A stretch of DNA of 64,000 bases from Bradyrhizobium sp. JYMT SZCCT0180 (GCF_018130165.1 NZ_JAFCLZ010000009.1:186001-250000); one strand, 5' to 3'. Numbered from the stretch's first letter, positions 1-8,978 are shown. The notes: generated by a model not told the origin, from the letters alone. Numbers and translations: made by a program.

Positions 1-522
1 CGTCGGATAGATCACCAGCAGCACGTACCACTTGTTGATCAGCTGGATCCCGGTCAGCTCGCCGAATGCCACGAACATCTTGAACAGGGGCAGAAACAGC
101 AGCGTTTCAGGAATGAGGTAGGTCAGGAAGACGCCGGTCGCAAGCGTGGCCGAGCCCCAGAACCGCATCCGCGCCAGTGCAAAAGCCGCCGGCACGCTGA
201 TCAGCATGGTAATGGTCACGACGAAGATCGAGACCAGCGCCGAATTGCGGAAGAAGGTCAGGAACTGGTTCGATGTCAGCAACTCGACGTAGTTCGACAA
301 TGTCGGATGATAAACCCACCACGGGTTCGTCGCCGCGGAGATTTCGGCGCTGGTCTTCAGCGACGTAATCACCATGTAGAGCGGGGGCACCAGCGCGAAC
401 ACCGCGAACAAGGTGAGGAAGAAGTACGACCATCGCAGCGCCCAGGTGCGGTCGCGGCTCATGCTGCGCAGTTTGACGGGGCGGGTCGGGGCGGCCTTGT
501 TGATCACGACGGTGCTGGTCAT
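1..522 (-). CDS. ABC transporter inner-membrane permease, MalG-like, 3' end outside the window
   Basis: The minus-strand frame starts at the ATG at 522-520 and stays open to the window edge, so about 174 residues are seen and the C-terminus is missing. The visible part has a cytoplasmic N-terminus, a long hydrophobic segment, a periplasmic stretch with the sequence NYVELL and further membrane segments, as in the second (MalG-type) permease of CUT1 sugar importers. The start codon overlaps the stop codon of the upstream permease gene as TGATG, so the two are translationally coupled. It should form the heterodimeric channel with the 522-1454 product. The ATPase gene is not in view and may lie further left. 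Confidence 0.85.
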   Translation of the reverse strand, partial: MTSTVVINKAAPTRPVKLRSMSRDRTWALRWSYFFLTLFAVFALVPPLYMVITSLKTSAEISAATNPWWVYHPTLSNYVELLTSNQFLTFFRNSALVSIFVVTITMLISVPAAFALARMRFWGSATLATGVFLTYLIPETLLFLPLFKMFVAFGELTGIQLINKWYVLLVIYPT

Positions 523-1454
523 CAGGATTCATTCCCGCGTTTGTTGATGTCGCGCAGGATGAATACTGCCGCGATTGCGAGTATAGGCACCATGAACAGC
601 GAGACGCTGGCGCCGAGCGGAATGTCGCCGCCCTCGATACCGATGCGGAACGCCCAGGTGGCGAAGACATGGGTACGGTCCAGCGGACCGCCGGCGGTCA
701 GGATGCGCACGATATCGAAATTGGCGAAGGTGACGATCACCGAAAACAGCGTCGTGATCGCGATGATGTTGCGCATCATCGGCAGCGTCACGTACCAGAT
801 CCGCTGCCACCAGTTGGCGCCGTCGATGGCCGCGGCCTCATAGAGCTGATCGGGCACCGACTTCAGCGAAGCCAGGTACATGATCATGAAGAACGGGGCG
901 CCGAACCAGATATTCACCAGGATGACCGAGAAGCGGGCCCAGCCGGTCTCGCCGGTCCATGGAATCCGGTCGACGCCGACGCCGGCCAACAGATAGTTGA
1001 AGGCGCTGTACGACGGATCGAACAGCCACAGCCACGCCAGCGTGCTCATGGCCGGTGGGATGACCCAGGGCACCAGCAGCATGCCGCGCCATTTGCGCTG
1101 GCCCTTGGCCGGAATGTTGTGGACGAAGTGCGCCACGATGAAGCCGATCAGGGCCTTGAAGAAGACGGCGGTGATCGCGAAAATGCAGGATTGCTCGACC
1201 ACCAGCCAAAAGGTTTCCCGCTTGAACAGGAACTGGAAATTTCCGAGTCCGATGAAGCGCTGCATCGACTTGTTCAAGGTGGCCAGATGCAGCGAGTAGA
1301 ACGCGGGATAGATGACGAGCAGCAAGATCAGCAGGATCAGCGGCAGCGTCATGAGGAAGGCTGCGGTCGATTTACGCTTCAGGGCGGTTCGTAAACTGGC
1401 GCGCTTGCGCGCCGTTCGCGGAGCGGCGTTACGCTCAATCGCGACATCAGCCAT
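522..1454 (-). CDS. ABC transporter inner-membrane permease, MalF-like (CUT1-type)
   Basis: The 310-residue protein has about six hydrophobic segments, the first near residues 33-55. It carries the EAA loop that contacts the ATPase (EAAAIDGANWWQRIWYVTLP, about residues 207-226). Length and motif fit the first permease of CUT1 importers of sugars, polyols or glycerol phosphates. The ATG at 1454 is preceded by GAGGAAG at a good distance. The gene lies 143 bp downstream of the binding-protein gene and overlaps the next permease by one base, so it is the middle gene of an importer operon. The transported solute cannot be read from the sequence. Confidence 0.9.
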   Translation of the reverse strand: MADVAIERNAAPRTARKRASLRTALKRKSTAAFLMTLPLILLILLLVIYPAFYSLHLATLNKSMQRFIGLGNFQFLFKRETFWLVVEQSCIFAITAVFFKALIGFIVAHFVHNIPAKGQRKWRGMLLVPWVIPPAMSTLAWLWLFDPSYSAFNYLLAGVGVDRIPWTGETGWARFSVILVNIWFGAPFFMIMYLASLKSVPDQLYEAAAIDGANWWQRIWYVTLPMMRNIIAITTLFSVIVTFANFDIVRILTAGGPLDRTHVFATWAFRIGIEGGDIPLGASVSLFMVPILAIAAVFILRDINKRGNES

Positions 1455-1597
1455 GATGCATCTTCCTCGCGAGTTTCATTCAGAGCAGGGCGGTTTCCTC
1501 GTCGAGAAGCCGGCGCGGCACCGGCTCCCATCGTGTCGGCAGGCGGATGCACGCCGCCACGGCCCGAAATCCGACGGGCCGGGGCGGCGAAATCGCC

Positions 1598-2938
1598 TCA
1601 GCTACGCATGAAGCCTTCGAGTTCGCCTTCCGCCCAGGCCAGCGTCTTCTCCATGGGCTCGCCACGGTAGAAGCGCACGCACATCTTGGTGAGCGTTGCC
1701 TGGGTGTAGATCTGCTGGGCGACCTTGGGCGGCGCGGGCGACGCCGAGATCGAAAGCAGCTGATGCTTGTGCGGATTCGGATAGTGGTAGAGCGTGCCCT
1801 TCGGCGGTCCTTCCTCGGCCCATGTCTTGAAAGTCGTCAGTTTCTCGAAGGCTGGCAGGTCGTAACCGCCGCTCGCCGCCACCATTTTCTCGACCGCATC
1901 CGGTTGCGACAGACGCGTCAGCACGCTCTTTGCCGCCTCCTTGTTCTTGGAGAAGCTCCAGACGCTCCAGAAGTAGGGCAGGAACGGCGCGAAGCGGCCC
2001 TTCGGACCGACCGGGAAGCCGTGGGTCCAGCATTGCTCCGCGATCTGCGGCGCATCGCGCTTGGCGACGGCCCACGCGCTCGGCGGATTCATGATCAGGG
2101 CGCCTCTGCCCGAGACCAGCCACCTGTTGTTGGAGCCATCGTCCCATGACGGCGCGTCCGACGGCAGGAAAGCCATCAGCTTTTTGTAATATTCGAGCGC
2201 CTGCCGCACGTTGTCGTTCTTGACGACGACGTTGCCCTTGGCATCGACGACCTCCGCCCCGAAGGCCAGGAAGAACGCCCCGACGGTATCGACGGAATCG
2301 CTGGTCTCGCCAAGACCGATGCCGAAGGGAACGCCGCCCTTGTGACAGGCCTCCGCCGCCTTCAGGAACGTGTCCGTGGTCCAGCCATCGGCTTTCGGCG
2401 CCGAACCTGCCGGGTACATGGCCTGGACGTCGATGCCGGCGTGCTGCTTCATCAGATCGATGCGCGAGCACGGCCCCTTGATCTGGCTGCCGACGCAGGC
2501 CGGAACACCCAGCCATTTGTTGCCGGCCTTGCCGAGGTACTGGACGGTGCCGTTGACTTCGCCGTTCTGCTTGATGAGCCCCTCGACCACGTCATTCATC
2601 GGCTCGAGCAATTCCGCCTGCGCGTGCGGCCACCAGGTCGGCATCGCCAGAATGTCATGGCCCGACTTCGCCTGGGCTTCGGCGGCGATCGTCAGGAGGT
2701 TCTTGTTACCCTGGCTCGGGATGTAGTCGATGGTGACCTCGACCTTTTCCTTCTCGGCCCACTCATTGACAATATCGGTAGAAGCCTTGTTGGCGCCGGG
2801 TACCCAGTGGTCCCAAAATCCGATCGATAGCTTGCCGGCGGCATGCGCGCCGCGCACGTAGGGTGCGGTCACGAGTGCGGCTGATGATAGCGCTGTCGCA
2901 GCAATGAATTGGCGTCGAGTAAGCTTCTTCCGTGTCAT
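1598..2938 (-). CDS. ABC transporter extracellular solute-binding protein, family 1 (Tat-exported)
   Basis: The start at 2938 is chosen because AGGGAGGAA sits just upstream and because the protein then begins with a twin-arginine signal (KKLTRRQFIAA, then a hydrophobic run ending RGAHA). This gives 446 residues, normal for family 1 solute-binding proteins. The frame is open further upstream, but that extension has no ribosome-binding site and would bury the signal. The mature protein has the two-lobe layout of the family, with an SIGFWDHW segment near the N-terminus and many aromatic residues. It is the periplasmic receptor of the two permeases downstream. The ligand is unknown, probably a sugar or polyol. 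Confidence 0.88.
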   Translation of the reverse strand: MTRKKLTRRQFIAATALSSAALVTAPYVRGAHAAGKLSIGFWDHWVPGANKASTDIVNEWAEKEKVEVTIDYIPSQGNKNLLTIAAEAQAKSGHDILAMPTWWPHAQAELLEPMNDVVEGLIKQNGEVNGTVQYLGKAGNKWLGVPACVGSQIKGPCSRIDLMKQHAGIDVQAMYPAGSAPKADGWTTDTFLKAAEACHKGGVPFGIGLGETSDSVDTVGAFFLAFGAEVVDAKGNVVVKNDNVRQALEYYKKLMAFLPSDAPSWDDGSNNRWLVSGRGALIMNPPSAWAVAKRDAPQIAEQCWTHGFPVGPKGRFAPFLPYFWSVWSFSKNKEAAKSVLTRLSQPDAVEKMVAASGGYDLPAFEKLTTFKTWAEEGPPKGTLYHYPNPHKHQLLSISASPAPPKVAQQIYTQATLTKMCVRFYRGEPMEKTLAWAEGELEGFMRS

Positions 2939-3402
2939 GGCGTTCCTCCCTGGATGGGCCAATCGGATGTGAAGAAATTCCCGTTCTTGCTTTTTTATTC
3001 GGCTCCGTTCGGACGCCGCAGATTTTTCATTATTGACGATCAGAGCAGAATTGCCAGCGTCTGTCGAGAAATCACGTAAGCGCGATTCTAGAACTAACGT
3101 TGTGTGCAATTGGCAGGCAGCGAGGACCGTGAGCCCGTTGTCTACCGCTCATTCCTGACTCATGACGCGGAATATTGCGTTGCACCTATCGAACCCATCG
3201 GTGAGGGTGAGGATGCGAAATAGCGCCGCAGGTTCCCCTGCCGCGTCTCTAATTTGGGATACGCCGCCGTTTTCATCACTGGGATGACCGGGGGCGGCAG
3301 GTAGACTTGCACGGCGCGAGAACGATAAAATCGGATTCGGCCGCGGTCCTTGGCCCAGCACCACCACGCCGGAAACTCACGATCGACCATGGAGACCAGA
3401 CA
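2939..3402. other. Intergenic stretch without a supported gene
   Basis: These 464 bases separate the minus-strand importer operon from the plus-strand gene at 3403, so they must hold both promoters. The short open frames here have no homology that I recognise and look like chance. No convincing promoter or operator was identified. Confidence 0.5.
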
Positions 3403-4152
3403 ATGACCAGCCCGACATCGAAGCTGCGCGCGCGGCTCAGACTGTGCGCAGCCCTTGGGGTGGCCGCCCTTATGCTGTTTAGCGCGTCGCTCACGGTGGA
3501 GGCACAGGTGGTTGAGGGCGTCCAAAAGGGCGCCCGCGAGGGGAACAAGGCGGCCGGACCGGTCGGCGGCGTGCTTGGCGGCGCTATTGGCGGTGTCGTG
3601 GGGGTGGTGACCGGTGTGACCGGTGTCCTCACCGGCGGCGCACAACAGCAACAACAACAGACGGCCCCGGCGAAGGCTGGCAAACAGGGCGATACCGCAA
3701 AGCAGGACGATGCCGCCAAATCCGGCAAGGCGGCCAAGGGCACAAAGACGGCGGCGAAGCAGCCGCAGGTTCTGACCCAGACCGGTGCACCGCAAATCAC
3801 GGCCGAACAGATCGTCGCCAACAGCGACGCCAATATCGAGCGCATCAAGAAGCAATTGAATCTGACGCCCGAGCAGGAGAAGAACTGGTCCGGCTTCAAC
3901 AGTGCGATGCACTATCTCGGCCATAATGGCGCCGATCGCCTCAATCTGCGTATTGCGCGCGCCAAACGCGATCCGCCCGACGACATCATCGAGCAGATGC
4001 GGAACGAAGCCCAGTTTCTCAATGACCGTGCGGTGGACCAGCGCAATGTGGCCGATGCCGCCGAGCCTTTATTTGCAAGCCTGGACGAGAAGCAGAAGAA
4101 GATCTTCATCCAGGAAATGGTCAATCTGAGCCACGAGCGCGGGCTGGATTAG
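3403..4152 (+). CDS. Secreted Spy/CpxP-like (LTXXQ motif) protein with a glycine-zipper segment
   Basis: The ATG at 3403 follows GGAGACC and gives 249 residues with a clear signal peptide ending near TVEAQ. The frame is open further upstream, but that part looks non-coding. After the signal comes a Gly/Val-rich stretch with GGVLGGAIGGVVG, of glycine-zipper type, then a run of six glutamines and a Lys/Ala-rich linker. The C-terminal half is helical and charged and contains LNLTPEQEKNWSGF, matching the LTXXQ motif of Spy/CpxP periplasmic proteins. In that family the motif belongs to envelope-stress chaperones. The function here is inferred only. It is a single-gene unit with no linked partner. 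Confidence 0.75.
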   Translation: MTSPTSKLRARLRLCAALGVAALMLFSASLTVEAQVVEGVQKGAREGNKAAGPVGGVLGGAIGGVVGVVTGVTGVLTGGAQQQQQQTAPAKAGKQGDTAKQDDAAKSGKAAKGTKTAAKQPQVLTQTGAPQITAEQIVANSDANIERIKKQLNLTPEQEKNWSGFNSAMHYLGHNGADRLNLRIARAKRDPPDDIIEQMRNEAQFLNDRAVDQRNVADAAEPLFASLDEKQKKIFIQEMVNLSHERGLD

Positions 4153-4497
4153 CGCGGAAAAACTGACGCATTCGCACGAAACGTCATCCGCCCCGGATCA
4201 AGTCCGGGCCGGCTTCCCCATCATTGAGGGTTTGCCCCTGGGCGAATAGCCGGGCACGCATGCCCTGGGGTAGGTGAAAGGCGAGGCACCCGGCTATCCT
4301 GCCGCAGCGGCGCGGCAGGTTCCAATCGCCATGCAATGATGAAGAAACCCTGACGGGATCGCGCCCGACTGATGGCTGACTTGCGGCCTTGTCGGGAACC
4401 GCTAACGCAAAGCCGAAATCAAAAAGCCGGAATTAAAACAAGTTCGGCCAGCGCTGGGCTGGCCGAATAGTCGAACCTTGCTCGCGGCGGTGGCCGG
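4153..4497. other. Intergenic region with a short palindromic repeat
   Basis: These 345 bases hold no supported gene. Near 4192-4208 lies CCCCGGATCAAGTCCGGG, a short palindrome of the kind scattered between genes in Bradyrhizobium genomes. A stem-loop ending the gene at 4498 is listed separately. The rest shows nothing I can interpret. Confidence 0.4.
4431..4467 (-). terminator. Intrinsic terminator of the VOC gene
   Basis: TTCGGCCAGC (4443-4452) and GCTGGCCGAA (4458-4467) form a perfect 10-bp stem with a five-base loop. On the minus strand the stem is followed by the T-rich TGTTTTAATT. It lies 31 bases after the stop codon of the 4498-4899 gene. Confidence 0.65.
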
Positions 4498-4899
4498 TTA
4501 CGCCTTCGCGAAATTCAGCTCCACACCGACACCGTCGGGATCGTAGAGAAAGAATTGCGTATCACCGGTTCGCGGCACGATGCTCTCGCGGAATTTTACG
4601 CCCTTGGCCTGCAGGCGCTCGCGCACGCCATCGACGTCAGTCGCGGCAAAGGCAATGTGGTCAAGCCGCCCGGTGTCCTCGTATTTCTTCTCGGTGCCGC
4701 GCACCACGATGCCCTCGCGCGGCTCGCGCGTACCCATCAGGTGCACGGTGGCGGTGCCGCCGGAGTAGAGCCAGTAGCCAGGGAAACCGAGCGGCGGACG
4801 GTCGCCGTTCTCCAGTCCAAGCACGTCGCAGTAGAAATCCTTGGTGCGTTCGAGATCGGAAGGTTCGATGGTGTAGTGCTGTAATCCGCCAAGTCCCAT
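4498..4899 (-). CDS. VOC superfamily (glyoxalase/dioxygenase-like) protein
   Basis: The 133-residue protein opens with GLGGLQHYTIEPSDLERTKDFYCDVLGL, the first half of a vicinal-oxygen-chelate fold. It continues with LDHIAFAATDVDGVRERL and ends with DTQFFLYDPDGVGVELNFA, the second half with its conserved metal-binding Glu. Candidate metal ligands are the His near the N-terminus, the His of LDHIAF and the C-terminal Glu. Such single-module proteins act as lyases, isomerases or ring-cleaving dioxygenases, and the reaction cannot be fixed from sequence. It lies directly downstream of a decayed acyl-CoA-dehydrogenase-like gene on the same strand, so it may be the surviving part of an aromatic catabolism operon. 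Confidence 0.85.
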   Translation of the reverse strand: MGLGGLQHYTIEPSDLERTKDFYCDVLGLENGDRPPLGFPGYWLYSGGTATVHLMGTREPREGIVVRGTEKKYEDTGRLDHIAFAATDVDGVRERLQAKGVKFRESIVPRTGDTQFFLYDPDGVGVELNFAKA

Positions 4900-4911
4900 G
4901 GTTTGTTTTCC

Positions 4912-6061
4912 TTATACAAAGGTGAGATCGACATCGACGCCCATCATCCAGGCGCCGACCGTTTCAAAATGTCTGATCTGACCTTGCAGCTGCTGGGTTA
5001 CGGTGTGGATGTCGCGAAAGCGGCGCTCCAGCGGGTGGCCTTCGAAGATCGCGGTGGCTCCCGCCGCGTTGTAGGCGAAGTCGACCGCCTCGCGTGCCTT
5101 GTGGATGGCATTCGTGGCGGCCATGCGGACGGTGATGCGCTGCGCGACGGTGATGCTGGCGCCGGCGACGAGGTCCTTCCAGATTTCGGCCATCGACTGC
5201 AGCACGAAGCCGCGGGCGGCCCGCAGATTGACCTCGGCCTGGGCGAGGCCGGTCTGGACCACGGCGTTGTCGCGCAAGATGCCTTTGGCGCCGCGCGGCA
5301 CCTTGTTGCGCGCCACCTCGACGAAATCGTCGAGCGTGCTTCGGGCGATGCCGCAGGCAACGCCGGCAAAGCCGACCTGGTAGCAAGTGCCGGCCCCCAT
5401 GCGATAGAGCGGACCGCTTTCGCGGCATTCCCGGTCGAATTCACGGGTGATGGAATGGTCCATTGGAACGAAGAGGTCATTCAGCGCGAACTGGTCGCTG
5501 GCGGTGCCGCGCAGGCCGACCGTATTCCAGATGTCGGTCCATTCGACGTCCTCGGTTCGCACCAGCATGGTCCGCTCCAGCGGCATACCGTTGGCTTCCA
5601 GCCTGGGAGTGCCGTCGGCCGCAAGGATCGGACAATGCGCGCCGAGCCAGGTCGCGTGCCGACCACCGGAGGCAAAGGCCCACACGCCCGGGACCCCAGG
5701 CGAGTACTGCACGCGGATCCCCGAAGATCGCGCGCGCTACCGGCAGATCGAGATAAGCCGCCGACATCGCACAGCCGCCGGCCTGGCTGAGGCACCAGGC
5801 CGTGGAGGCATCCGCCTTGGCGATGGTTTCAATGACATGGAAGAAGGTGACGGGATCGGTTTCGATGCCGTCGGTCGAGCGCGGCAGCAACAGACGAAAC
5901 AGCTGCGCGTCGTGCAGCCTGTCGAGCAACGCCGGCGGCAGCCGGCGCTTATTCTCGATGTCGTTTCCGGCCGCCGCCACCTCGGGACGAACAGCCTCGG
6001 CACGGGCGATGATCGCCCGGTCACCGGCAAGGTCGGCAGCAGTCGCGATCAAATTATCCAA
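4912..6061 (-). pseudogene. Acyl-CoA dehydrogenase-like flavoprotein gene broken by an internal deletion and frameshift
   Basis: Two overlapping minus-strand frames encode one protein. The first (from a TTG at 6061) gives the N-terminal domain up to GDPRAVLAWGPG and then runs into unrelated sequence until a stop at 5477. The second picks up at about 5695 with WAFASGGRHATW and carries the middle and C-terminal domains to 4912. In relatives about 15 residues separate WGPG from WAFASGG, so a short stretch is missing as well as the frame. The C-terminal part fits the acyl-CoA dehydrogenase type 2 domain of two-component flavin monooxygenases and desulfurisation enzymes (DszC/HsaA-like). The 5' end is also odd, with GGAGG only one base from the TTG. 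Confidence 0.8.
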
Positions 6062-6082
6062 ACCTCCATCGACGCATTGAAT

Positions 6083-6247
6083 TCAAGGCGATGCCTGCCG
6101 GACTCTCGCCGCCGACATATTCAGCCCGTCGGCCAGTTCCTTGTCGATCTGCTCGATCGACTTGCTCCTGGTCTCGAAGCCGATGAAATAATACACGATG
6201 CCGGCCATCAGGAACCAGCAGCCCAGATAGACGAACGCTGTCACCGC
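6083..6247 (-). pseudogene. C-terminal remnant of an MFS sugar-porter-type transporter
   Basis: An open minus-strand stretch of 54 codons ending in TGA encodes AFVYLGCWFLMAGIVYYF, a hydrophobic helix, followed by GFETRSKSIEQIDKELA. This is the typical last transmembrane helix and cytoplasmic tail (the E-T-[KR]-[GS]-[KR]-[ST]-[IL]-E-[EQ]-I signature) of sugar-porter-like MFS proteins. An in-frame TAG at 6248-6250 closes it upstream, and no further MFS sequence was seen to the right, so only the tail remains. It lies just upstream of the broken acyl-CoA-dehydrogenase gene, suggesting that one deletion event damaged both. Confidence 0.7.
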
Positions 6248-6432
6248 CTATGCGCCGGGCCGTCGCGCGCGACAAGCCCACGAAGACGCGGAGCACATCT
6301 GCGCAGAAGCGATGGAAGCCCATCCTGCCGTTCCGCACAAATCGGAACGTCGCGGTCCATCGTCGCCGACCGCATTGCGGTGCACACACGCCATTTGCTT
6401 AAGGTTTTGCGTCTATTTAGATAGGTCGAGCG

Positions 6433-6717
6433 ATGTCCACGGCCGAACGTATGGAAGAAAAGCGAAAATATCCGCGAACCGAGATCGAGGAGCCCGCCTA
6501 TGTCTCATCGGGCGGCTCCGTGATGCGCTGCGTGGTGAGGAATATTTCGCTCGAGGGTGCGGCGATCGACGTCGAGAACCCTGCATTCGTTCCGCAGCAC
6601 TTCCGCCTCGTGATGGCGAAGGATTCCTCGATCGTTCATGAGTGCCGGGTCGCCTGGATCAAGAAGAACCGGATCGGCCTGACGTTCATGAATGTCGTAC
6701 AGGAACCGCAGGAATGA
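6433..6717 (+). CDS. PilZ-domain protein, probable c-di-GMP receptor
   Basis: This stand-alone PilZ protein has 94 residues. The two c-di-GMP-binding motifs are intact: RxxxR at residues 11-15 (RKYPR) and [D/N]xSxxG at residues 37-42 (NISLEG). It continues with VAWIKKNRIGLTF, the usual closing strand. Single-domain PilZ proteins bind cyclic di-GMP and pass the signal to motility, polysaccharide or adhesion machinery. No partner domain is attached, so its target is unknown. Two giant adhesins lie 4-20 kb downstream, a suggestive but unproven neighbourhood. The ATG at 6433 follows an AGG about ten bases upstream. Confidence 0.9.
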   Translation: MSTAERMEEKRKYPRTEIEEPAYVSSGGSVMRCVVRNISLEGAAIDVENPAFVPQHFRLVMAKDSSIVHECRVAWIKKNRIGLTFMNVVQEPQE

Positions 6718-6726
6718 AGCGACGCG

Positions 6727-7695
6727 TCACTCTATCCTGAGCTTCGCGTCACGTACCACTTTGCCCCATTTTTCCATTTCCAGCTTGATACGGGCGCCGA
6801 ATTCCTCCGGCCGGTTTGCGACCGGCTTGAATCCGAGCGCGGTCAGGCGCTCCTTCACGTCTGCCTGCCCGACTGCCTTGGCTATTTCGCGATAGAGCAG
6901 GTCGACGATCTCTTTCGGCGTTCCCGCCGGCGCAAGGACGCCTGTTATGGTGTCGGCCTCCTGGTCCTTGATGCCTTGTTCGGCGAAGGTCGGCACGTCG
7001 GGCAACTGGATCGCGCGCTCGCTTGCGGCAACGCCGAGCGCGCGCAATTGGCCGGCCTGAACCGCCGAAAGGGCGGGCGGCAGCGCGGTGAAAGCGATCG
7101 GCGTGTGCCCGCCGACGGTTGACTGGATCGCAGGCGCCGCGCCGGTAAACGGCACGTGCACCAGGTCGAGGCTGAACGCCAGCCGAAACAGCTCACCCCC
7201 CAGATGCGGCGTCGAACCGACGCCGGGTCCGGCAAAACCGTATTTGCCGGGATTGTCACGGATCAGCTGCACCAATTCCGGAAGCGACCTGGCCGGCACC
7301 GACGGGTTTACCACCACCACGTTCGGGGAAACCGCCACCAGCGTTACCGGCGCGAAATCCTTGACGGCATCGTACGGCACCTTGGCGTAGAGGCTGGGAT
7401 TGACCACAAAGCCGGTGCTGACGACCATGAGGGTGTAGCCATCGGGCGTCGCTCGGACGACCTGGCCGGAGGCGGTGTTGCCGCCGGCGCCGCCGATATT
7501 CTCCACAAAGAACTGCTGACCGAGCGCATCGGAGAGCTTTTGCGACACCATCCGCGCGATTACGTCGGTCGGGCCGCCGGCGGGAAACCCGACAACCACG
7601 CGCACCGGGCGGTTCGGATAGCCCTGTGCCGAGACAGTCGGGACGGCCCCCAGCAGCAGCGCGGCAGCAAGCAAGGTTTGCAGAACGGCCGCCAT
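6727..7695 (-). CDS. Periplasmic Bug/TctC-family solute receptor
   Basis: The 322-residue protein has a signal peptide ending VPTVSAQ, then YPNRPVRVVVGFPAGGPTD, the N-terminal signature of the Bug (Bordetella uptake gene) family. GPGVGSTPHL and the C-terminal AGTPKEIVDLLYREI are also characteristic. Family members bind carboxylated ligands such as citrate or aromatic acids for tripartite tricarboxylate transporters. Bug genes are often far from TctA/TctB genes, and no membrane partner is visible here. It converges with the PilZ gene, with 9 bp between stop codons. The ATG at 7695 follows GGGGGGCG. Confidence 0.92.
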   Translation of the reverse strand: MAAVLQTLLAAALLLGAVPTVSAQGYPNRPVRVVVGFPAGGPTDVIARMVSQKLSDALGQQFFVENIGGAGGNTASGQVVRATPDGYTLMVVSTGFVVNPSLYAKVPYDAVKDFAPVTLVAVSPNVVVVNPSVPARSLPELVQLIRDNPGKYGFAGPGVGSTPHLGGELFRLAFSLDLVHVPFTGAAPAIQSTVGGHTPIAFTALPPALSAVQAGQLRALGVAASERAIQLPDVPTFAEQGIKDQEADTITGVLAPAGTPKEIVDLLYREIAKAVGQADVKERLTALGFKPVANRPEEFGARIKLEMEKWGKVVRDAKLRIE

Positions 7696-7777
7696 GACGC
7701 CCCCCGGATTTTATGTTTGTTGACGCCATCATCAACGACGGCGCAGCGCAGAACAAGGGGAGGCGCGGGGGCCGGCG

Positions 7778-8413
7778 CTATTTCTTCAGCAGCGGCTTGA
7801 TCCGTTGCTCCAGTTCCTCGAATGACATCGAGCCTTTCAACCGCTCGCCATTGAGGAAGAAAGTCGGCGTTGAATCCACCTTGAGGGTCTCATGGGCGTA
7901 TTTCTGATCCGCTGCGAGCTTGTCGAGCATCGCCTGATCCCTCTCGCAGGTCGTCACGTCCTGTTCGCTCATCCCGTTCAGCTTGCCGACCAAGTTCAGC
8001 GTTTCCTTGGTCCGCGCGATCAGTCGGTCCTGCAGCTTGAACAGGGTCTCGATGACACCGAAATATTTTTCCGAATCGTTCCTGGCGATGCAGCGCGCCA
8101 GCATCGAGGCCGCCGCAGCCGCGACGTCGAGCGGGAACTCGCGGAAGACGAAGCGGACCTTGCCGGTGTCGATATATTTGGAACGCAGCATCGGAAAGAC
8201 GTTCTCGCCGAAGGCGGCGCAATGCGAGCAGCTCATCGACGCGTATTCGGTGATGGTCACCGGCGCCTTCGGCGATCCGATCGCGATGTCCGGCAGCGAC
8301 ACCGGCTTGGCGACAGCCGCCGCCATCGTGCTCTGGGCGACGGCGGGGCCTGCGGAAAACGGCGCGGTGAAAGCGAGCAGGGCAACAAAAGCGATGCAGC
8401 GAGGGGCGTTCAA
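7778..8413 (-). CDS. DsbA-family thiol:disulfide oxidoreductase
   Basis: The 211-residue protein has a signal peptide ending near PAVAQS and then a DsbA/thioredoxin-like domain starting APVTITEYASMSCSHC. The active-site CXXC is C62-S-H-C65, preceded by the short YAS(M)S motif typical of BdbD/Com1-type DsbA proteins. A further Cys pair (ARCIARN and TTCERDQ) could form a structural disulfide. The segment DSTPTFFLNGERLKG holds the cis-proline loop (TPT). It should oxidise Cys pairs of exported proteins. The initiation codon appears to be TTG. It may be relevant that the TpsA adhesin 18 kb away has its Cys residues in close pairs. Confidence 0.88.
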   Translation of the reverse strand: MNAPRCIAFVALLAFTAPFSAGPAVAQSTMAAAVAKPVSLPDIAIGSPKAPVTITEYASMSCSHCAAFGENVFPMLRSKYIDTGKVRFVFREFPLDVAAAAASMLARCIARNDSEKYFGVIETLFKLQDRLIARTKETLNLVGKLNGMSEQDVTTCERDQAMLDKLAADQKYAHETLKVDSTPTFFLNGERLKGSMSFEELEQRIKPLLKK

Positions 8414-8651
8414 CGGGTTATTCCAAATTGATGGGTGGGGAGAGTCTATCCGGTTCTTCCGTGCCTGAAATTATCTATATTCTTCAACAGGCAAAGACGA
8501 AAGCCGGATGTGTCACAGCAGCGACCGGCCACGTGTAGCTAACGCGCCGTCATGGCTGCCGAAATCCCTGGTCAGCGCTCCGTCGCCGACGCGTGCAGCA
8601 AACGTTCTGAAGTCGATGGGGTGGCTGCAGACCTCTCAGGGTTTATTGCTG

Positions 8652-8672
8652 CGGAAGTTTCCGGAACTTCCG
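8652..8672. repeat. Perfect 8-bp inverted repeat, possible operator
   Basis: CGGAAGTT and AACTTCCG flank a five-base centre (TCCGG). The spacing of the half-sites is compatible with a dimeric regulator. No T-run follows, so a terminator is unlikely. Confidence 0.4.
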
Positions 8673-8910
8673 AGCTCACCCGCCTTGCCGGAAATGGATC
8701 AGTGCTTTTCGAGACCGTGACGGCGACAGACCCACAGCAGATTTTTCAGTGAGATCACGTAGAACTACGGATGCCGTCCGCATGGTCGGGCTACCAGAGT
8801 TGGACATACTCACTCGCGGGAGATGTGTACAAGGTAACGGCCTGCGATCCGCACGGTTGAATTAATCGTGCTTGCTTACGATGATCGACGATCGCAGTTG
8901 ACCGGGAAAT

Positions 8911-8933
8911 TCCGGCAATCCATTCATGCCGGA
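8911..8933. repeat. Perfect 7-bp inverted repeat upstream of the LuxR-type gene
   Basis: TCCGGCA and TGCCGGA flank nine bases. The site ends 45 bp before the start of the LuxR-type gene, a good position for an autoregulatory operator. This is inference from position and symmetry only. Confidence 0.4.
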
Positions 8934-8978
8934 CGAACTGGCTTGTAAAGCCGGCGGGCAAAGAAGGGTGAGGGTGCA

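Larger units (their letters stand above)
8414..8978. other. Divergent intergenic region with two perfect inverted repeats
   Basis: These 565 bases separate the minus-strand dsbA-like gene from the plus-strand LuxR-type gene. I see no convincing gene. A 70-codon plus-strand frame at 8508-8720 lacks recognisable features. Two perfect inverted repeats, listed separately, are the only structured elements. Confidence 0.45.

Noticed and set aside
2939..3109. Longer N-terminus of the solute-binding protein from 3109
   Set aside because: It would precede the twin-arginine signal by 57 residues and has no ribosome-binding site, while 2938 has an excellent one.
8508..8752. Short plus-strand genes in the gap before the LuxR-type gene
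   Set aside because: Two overlapping frames of 66-70 codons lack ribosome-binding sites, motifs and coding-like composition.
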